This document shows positions 59,401 through 64,000 of a stretch of 64,000 nucleotides of DNA, piece by piece. The notes under the pieces were generated by a model. That model was not told the DNA's origin. It searched no databases and saw only the letters and a list, made by a program, of their open reading frames with translations. Each line of letters begins with the position of its first letter. The stretch's first letter is position 1. The stretch comes from Pomphorhynchus laevis. Taxonomy: Eukaryota > Acanthocephala > Palaeacanthocephala > Echinorhynchida > Pomphorhynchidae. Where the stretch lies: contig WNNJ02000353.1 in NCBI GenBank assembly GCA_012934845.2, forward strand, positions 1-64,000, written 5' to 3'. The translations under genes were made by a program, and so were the position numbers.

Positions 59401-59555
59401 GAGGCAGCCTCATGCAATATTATTAATCTGGCTCAATCAGCATATGTAAGCAACATTATAATTTTTATCTCTTTCACGGTTTTTTTAAGAAATTGCAAAG
59501 CAAGAACGATGATAGCAGCGAAGACGACAACCAAAATAATAAAACTATTTTTTGA
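52695..59555 (+). CDS. CDC123: CDC123 family eIF2 assembly factor, 11 exons
   Basis: Cytosolic ATP-grasp-fold protein that binds eIF2-gamma and helps build the eIF2 complex for translation initiation. Exons: 52695-52759, 52810-52878, 52926-53019, 53066-53149, 53205-53294, 53342-53475, 53517-53605, 58966-59117, 59177-59272, 59326-59445, 59490-59555; phases agree and give 352 residues (human 336). Family blocks in order: FINWYPIFKDITIKS, an acidic stretch (CLSEDEPSLESND), VDFPDFESQIQ..VFPKLNWKAP, DASWISSSSSLQC.NITDVFLLLK, VLRKWTDINRCNEFRCFIRDDNL, LEKRIQDFYN, IIKLIDFGVYDRTCSDAILFSWSEL, and a C-terminal LQSKNDDSSEDDN tail. Nine introns are 41-59 nt; intron 7 (53606-58965) is 5360 nt and full of retroelement debris. 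Odd points: intron 5 ends in CG instead of AG, and the usual DFNP motif reads DFGV. Confidence 0.94.
54480..54840 (-). mobile_element. probable Penelope-like element remnant in CDC123 intron 7
   Basis: Minus-strand frames read TPIHFLDVSVNRNNIGNS, then YKKPESNSKQLHAGCNYPRCIKMALI and TLRKSKICSTSSDEE, the run FLDV..R / YRKP / SNHP...K / R..RICS typical of the end of Penelope-like RTs. Several stops. Short, old relic. Confidence 0.5.
55222..56385. repeat. large near-perfect inverted repeat of LTR units
   Basis: Arms of about 570 bp (55222-55783 and 55803-56385) facing each other across roughly 20 bp. The two 62-codon frames at 55407-55595 (minus) and 56003-56191 (plus) are the same sequence seen from each arm. 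Confidence 0.9.
56442..56476. repeat. (TA)n microsatellite
   Basis: About 17 TA units between an LTR remnant and the SINE's 3' end; probably the SINE tail. Confidence 0.9.
56487..56825 (-). mobile_element. tRNA-derived SINE
   Basis: Minus strand: a pol III A box (TAGCCTAGCAGTC, 56800-56812) and B box (AGCTCGAATC, 56761-56770) about 43 nt apart, as in tRNA genes, but no tRNA cloverleaf can be completed. A body with two TTAGTAGTCAG copies and GCTACCAACATGTGGC follows, then a tail domain (GTGACCTAGCAACTACTC...) to 56487, next to (TA)n. Confidence 0.7.
56928..57075 (-). mobile_element. second SINE copy, 3' half only
   Basis: Repeats 56487-56640 almost exactly (ATGAAGATCGATTGAAATCG, GGATGCTTATTTATGTATTGA, CTAGGTCACA). 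5'-truncated as expected for a SINE insertion. Confidence 0.8.
57640..58180 (-). mobile_element. fossil LTR remnant, diverged type, A-B-A order
   Basis: A block of about 140 bp (ATAAAGAATAACTAGAAGG...ACCCTAACCACTTCAT) occurs at 57645 and 58037, 392 bp apart, with a middle block matching the 55-kb units (GGTCCAGGAGCC, ACTGGACTTTGATCA in sense). Distant relative of the 55-57 kb LTRs. No coding part. Confidence 0.65.
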
Positions 59556-60131
59556 GTCATTTGTAATTTATGTTCTGTACACAATTTTTAATGAGCTGTA
59601 TTCGTTCATATTATGGTTATTATATTTAAATAGGAATCGTTATTATTCAGGAGTTATCGTTTTATGAGAAATTTCATAGTGCGAAATTAATGGAATTACT
59701 TATATTTTATCATATTTAAAGACAATTAAAATTAAAACTAAAATATAGCTTTTAAGCTAATAAAAATTATGAAAAACTTATCGATTTTGATCGACAAGTA
59801 TAGACTTTATTATTTTACAAGAGCGCAAGCATTCAGAGTTGAATCCAACAATATAAAAGCATTAATTTATTTAATGGCGTTAATCAATAGTATTATCATG
59901 AAATATTAAAGATTTCATCTCTATAAAATCTATAATAAAATTTTATCTTTTAAATTGTAACTAAACAAATATAATCTGCTTCACATATATAACACTTTCT
60001 TTTTAGTGCTTTGAGTTTTTTATTTAGAGAAGTAATTGCTTATATTTAATTTGAACAACCGAAAAGATTGATCAACATATACGCTTGCAATACTTAAAGA
60101 TTTTTTCAAAGTTAAGTTTGGGCGAATAATA
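59556..60131. other. AT-rich intergenic region
   Basis: 3' flank of CDC123. No coding or repeat signal recognised. Confidence 0.5.
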
Positions 60132-60287
60132 TTATTTCACCTTTTTGTTTAATTTAAGAAGATCTAAGGGTTGCGTTGATCCTACATCTAAATTTAATGA
60201 TTTTGCAAGGACTGATACAATAAAGGGTTTCGGGTTTTTATCATCAAGAGCAAATAATTTCGCACCAAAGAACTTCAAATGAGCGTA
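60132..60287 (-). CDS. probable terminal exon of an unknown small protein
   Basis: 52 codons to a TAA after an AG acceptor: YAHLKFFGAKLFALDDKNP, FIVSVLAKSLNLDVGST, LDLLKLNKKVK. Composition and the G/D/N-P turn look protein-like. A short possible first exon (60331-60373, MDLISDLNKLLSKM) precedes a 43-nt GT..AG gap but the phase does not fit, so the upstream structure is unresolved. It lies between CDC123 and the galactosyltransferase. Confidence 0.35.
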   Translation of the reverse strand, partial: YAHLKFFGAKLFALDDKNPKPFIVSVLAKSLNLDVGSTQPLDLLKLNKKVK

Positions 60288-60498
60288 CTTCAATCATATT
60301 AATGCTCTACATTAAAGGATATTGTTATACTCATTTTTGATAATAATTTATTGAGATCAGATATTAAGTCCATCACGGTTGCCCGTTCACTTTTTATTGA
60401 GATTGAGATTCGACTAACGTCGTATAGGTTTTGTTATTAAATAACAATATTTTATTACCAAATAAAAATACTTTTTTGAAAACAAATTACAATGTATT

Positions 60499-62288
60499 TT
60501 AAATTTGGCAGTCCACATTTACTTCAGTATATAATCTGTTGGAATTCACCGATGATATTTTGCATGATTTAGCTGTACTTGAAAGACCATATTTATCCAT
60601 GTCTACAACGAGCAGTTGCTTATATCTATTGAGGTTATTTTTAGCACTTTCTTTTTTCTTGTGATCGAAGTGAAAAATACGACCTTCTATCAGTGATGTT
60701 CTAGAAATGTTTTGGAATGTGCTAATTGATCTTATATAACATTCATCATCTTCTCCTCCCCAGCCCCAAAACCGCGTGCTGTAGCCGTTTATTTTAAAGT
60801 ACTGTTCCCGAGTAAATGCAGTTATTCCTCCGAAATATTTTTTATAAGGTGGTTTATAATTCCATTTAGAAATAGCGGATGCTATTTGTTTTGGACGCTC
60901 AGGATTGCAAATGTATTGATTTTCATACTTTAAAGGAATCATGTCGATATCAGACAGCACGAAACATTTTATCGATAGCGGTGTTAGAAGAACACCGACA
61001 TTGAATAACAAACCACGATTAAAAAGTGTCTTACCGGTCTGGTTTACAACTATAATAATATAAGGTTGCATTTGATGCTGTAGAAACGAATGCATCGATT
61101 TAAGAAAATACTGTAGTGTATCATGGCGATTACGCAATGCGACTATTACAGCAATCGGCTCGTTCGTAACATTGTACAATTTCAAAAATTTCTAACTAAG
61201 TCTACGTATATTAAATTATTTGTAAATAAAAAATCGATTTTATTAAATCTTGTCTTATAAAAATTTAAATAACATCTTAAAATAATAAAATATACCTTAA
61301 ATTTATACAAAATACGTAGACTCTGTTATCTAATCTGGTTGCTATTTAGTGTTTCCATATTTATTTACCGATTTTCGTTGTATTTCTTTCATTAGTGCAT
61401 AGAGTAAAACAGCTACCTGAAAGATCTCATATTAAAATAATAGCTGAATGTAATAAGATAATAAACCATAAAAATATGCTATTGCTAATAATCATTTTAT
61501 AAATGTATATATTCAATATTTAAGCATTTTCGTTATATTTTTCTCACGAACGCATAGGTAAAAAAGTTATCATAATAAAAAATAGCTGAATGTAATAAGA
61601 TAATGGATTATAATAATATCTAATTGTTTTTATAATTATTTTTTAACGTATATTAAATGTTTGACCATTTTTTAATTATAATTTTTATTCTATTTAAAAA
61701 TAGTTTAAGTTATAGATTTTCGGTTGGTCATTTAAAAATGCAATTGCAGATCCAAATATGAGAATTATGAGAATTAATATTTAAATATCTCAATATATGT
61801 ATTCGGAGAGTTGATTTCTGAAGCATTTATTAGATGATATTAACGGTTAAAAAATGAAAAAGAATTGTTAAGATCATTCACTTGACTTTATTGGGATCAT
61901 AATTTATGGAATTATACAATGTAACTTACACGTTTCGACATATAGTTGGAGTCCAAATTCCACCCGGTTTGGTATCCAGCTGGCTTGTTTTAAAGCTTTG
62001 TAATGTCTTCCGAATGTCATTATCACTTGTAAAAACATCACCATACAATTTGCTTGGACAAGGTGTAGTTGCGATTAATTTCTTATTATACAATGAACCA
62101 TTACATAAACTGGAAATTTGATGGCGATATTTTAGATATACACTGTCGTTAAGTTTATATATTTTTGTAGATAGAATAACTTTACTTTGCCCAAGAAAGT
62201 ACATTATCGGATATCTATATATTGCTATGATCAATAAAATAGCAAATAATGTTACATAAATTTTCCTTCGAAAAATACGAAATCTCAT
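60499..62288 (-). CDS. beta-1,4-galactosyltransferase family protein, 2 exons
   Basis: Golgi type II membrane enzyme moving galactose (or GalNAc in some invertebrates) from UDP-sugar to GlcNAc. Exon 1 (61932-62288) gives a short basic cytosolic tail, a signal anchor (about residues 10-30, VTLFAILLIIAIY), a stem with Cys, and the family entry motif PGGIWTPTIC. Exon 2 (60499-61191) holds AVIVALRNRHDTLQYFL, VVNQTGKTLFNRGLLFNVG, metal-binding SDIDMIPL (DVD equivalent), YFGGITAFTREQYFKINGY, WGWGGEDDE and HFDHKKKE, then TEVNVDCQI. About 349 residues, within the family range. The 740-nt intron can start at GTGTAA (61931, phase 0) or GTAAGT (61929); only the first keeps the frame with the acceptor at 61192. 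Key residues are all present, so likely functional. Confidence 0.92.
61340..61625. repeat. tandem duplication in the galactosyltransferase intron
   Basis: AATAGCTGAATGTAATAAGAT and its surroundings (ATTTTCGTT.TATTT, GCATAG) recur 144 bp apart, in the same orientation. Confidence 0.75.
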
Positions 62289-62299
62289 GTGATTTCTTA

Positions 62300-63534
62300 T
62301 ATATTAGAAACGGCAATCGGTTATTGATGTCTTGTGCAAAAAATCTTGTTGTCTTAATTTTTAGAGTTATGTTAGATCAATAGGAGCTGACATTGTAAAA
62401 CATTCCATACATATTTGAAATATTTCAATGAATAACTCAATATTTTGTAAAGTTTAAACTTGAACAAATGCTTAAAACTTACGTTTTAATTATTTAAAAC
62501 GTGAGTTTAAAATCTCACGTTTTAAACGTGAGTTTAACTTGACGAAAAGTTCAGGGCAACACTTTCACATTTGAAGTCAACATCTAGGTTCTCGGAACAT
62601 GCTTTTGTCATTGAAACAAAACTTATTTAAGACTTTTTCAGTGTTATTTTGATAACACTGAAATTTCATGAGGTAAAATAATTTTCTAGAAAATTTAACA
62701 TTAGCAAATTTCCTAAAATAGTAAACTCTGCTGTTAATGGACTTGCAATCAATTCAGTTATGAAATTTGAAACTAAATTTTAATTTATTGCTGAAAAGTA
62801 GTTAGTTACCCTCAACTAATGGGGTAGCTACTAATTTGAGGGTAACTATCTTAAGACCATTTGCGGGTAACTACTAATTTGTAAATAATATTTTGAAAAT
62901 TAAAAAAAATATAATATCTTAATTATTATAATTACTAATTATTATTAATTGGCTATGAATTAATGGATCGGCTGCGTTCCAATTAATGGATTGAAACTCA
63001 GCAGTAGAGAGGTGGGGCGAGTGTCGTCTACTAAAGGAAGGTTTGATTTTGATAATAATTTATAATTTAAGTTATAATTTAACTTGATTTAAATTATAAA
63101 AATCTAAAGACAATTATTAATTTTATTATTTAATCATAAGATTTTGATTTAGCATTATTATGTTTCTATTTTATAATTATATTAAATACGTAGACTCAGT
63201 TAGCTGATTTAATTAATTTATTGCTGAAAAAATATATTTTTAGGTAGACATTATAGTTACATTATAGTTAGGCAGACGTTATAGTTATTATGGTAAGTCG
63301 TTATTAACCATTTTCTTAGTAAATTCAATTAAACAATGCTTAATATGTGTATATTTGCATATAATCTTCTGAAATATATATGCTACAAGTCTTAGAATAA
63401 CGGAAAAATTATAATATTGAAAAAAATATTTAATCATTGTATCTAAAGAACTACTTCATTCCATAAGAAAATGTGTCACCAGTGTCACCATATATCATCC
63501 AGCATTTATTAATGCCTTGATTCAAATAAAAGAC
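62300..63534. other. AT-rich intergenic region with small inverted repeats and one LINE crumb
   Basis: Inverted repeats at 62490-62535 (AAAACGTGAGTTTAAAATCTCACGTTTT) and 62637-62665 (TTCAGTGTTAT..ATAACACTGAA). GGGTAACTACTAATTTG recurs at 62810-62890. At about 63000-63045 a minus-strand crumb matches LINE family 1 (AACCTTCCTTTAGTAGACG.CACTCGCCCCACCTCTCTA in sense). Confidence 0.6.
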
Positions 63535-63927
63535 TTTTCCAATGGGATAATTAAAAAATAAGGTCGACCCATGCATATTAATAGTGTAAGGTTCTGCTAT
63601 TCGATCGAAGCGACAAAGTATCTGTTTGACAAGTATCTTGTAATTGGCAAAATATTATTGACATAATACTTTTTTAAAACATTTATAAAATGTCTTACAC
63701 ACCAATCATAGTATTCTTTCCCAATTTGCAAAGTTTGTAGGAAATCCGTTTATGCGATAATATATTGACTTCAACTTAAAGCGACATTTCACTAAAACAG
63801 TATTTAAATTGTTACAATACAAATATAATTTATCCCTTTTCATTGATGCTGAAATGCATTCACATGCATTAATAACGATCGCGAGTTCTGTCATTAATAA
63901 TAAAACAACTATTTTCGCTTGAAGCAT
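63535..63927 (-). CDS. possible secreted small protein, structure unresolved
   Basis: ATG at 63927 opens 73 codons starting with a typical signal peptide (MLQAKIVVLLLMTELAIVINAC) and then a Cys-bearing region (CECISASMKRDKLYLYCNN). A second open block on the same strand (about 63650 leftward) ends in YTINMHGSTLFFNYPIGKVFY and CWMIYGDTGDTFSYGMK before a stop near 63465. A small intron must link them, but I cannot fix its ends. No family recognised. It lies at the window edge. Confidence 0.35.
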
Positions 63928-64000
63928 TCACCTGGCCAACCTTCAGAATATTCTCCGAATGTTTGCATGTGAATGAAATGATGCATTAGAGCAGAAAATG

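Overview
This is eukaryotic nuclear DNA from a small-intron animal. The evidence is spliced genes with GT-AG introns mostly 40-60 nt long, a metazoan-type beta-1,4-galactosyltransferase, and a dense mixture of animal retroelements. Background DNA is very AT-rich and the retroelements are visibly more GC-rich. I cannot name the species. Nothing bacterial or plasmid-like is present.

Three host genes can be read with confidence, all at the edges of the window. (1) RBMX2/Ist3-type spliceosomal RNA-binding protein, minus strand, 1493-3688, five exons including a 14-nt first exon. (2) CDC123 (eIF2 assembly factor), plus strand, 52695-59555, eleven exons; nine of its introns are 41-59 nt and one is 5.36 kb and full of retroelement debris. 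(3) A beta-1,4-galactosyltransferase, minus strand, 60499-62288, two exons. Four weaker coding signals are at 330-759, 1167-1274, 5840-6166 and 60132-60287, plus a possible secreted-protein gene at 63535-63927.

The middle (about 4 to 52 kb) is a retroelement graveyard. I sort the LINEs into families by protein and tail. Family 1 is CR1-like, with a PHD-like ORF1 and a hairpin tail: 4407-5640, 6206-6615, 8796-11942, 34695-34855, 43541-48005, and a crumb near 63 kb. Family 2 is CR1-like with a different tail: 13474-14515, 15060-15955, 16385-20500, 27245-31590. Family 3 is a related RT: 14530-15058, 15945-16345, 35830-38070. Family 4 has a CCHC-knuckle ORF1 of Jockey/I type: 20866-24440, 40690-43505, 48015-49080, 49190-49790, 50060-52150. 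A separate decayed element at 31852-35165 has a Cys-rich N-terminus, an RT, and a C-terminal zinc-finger plus restriction-like endonuclease. Fossil LTR-element pieces lie at 6850-8795 and 55030-58180, a tRNA-derived SINE at 56487-56825 and a Penelope-like remnant at 54480-54840.

The most interesting signals are: homologous tandem monomer arrays directly upstream of ORF1 in both family-1 copies that retain a 5' end; a hammerhead-like core with a co-varying stem in diverged LTR remnants; clear template-switch scars and many perfect short inverted repeats at element junctions; and the unusual RT element with a Cys-rich N-terminus.
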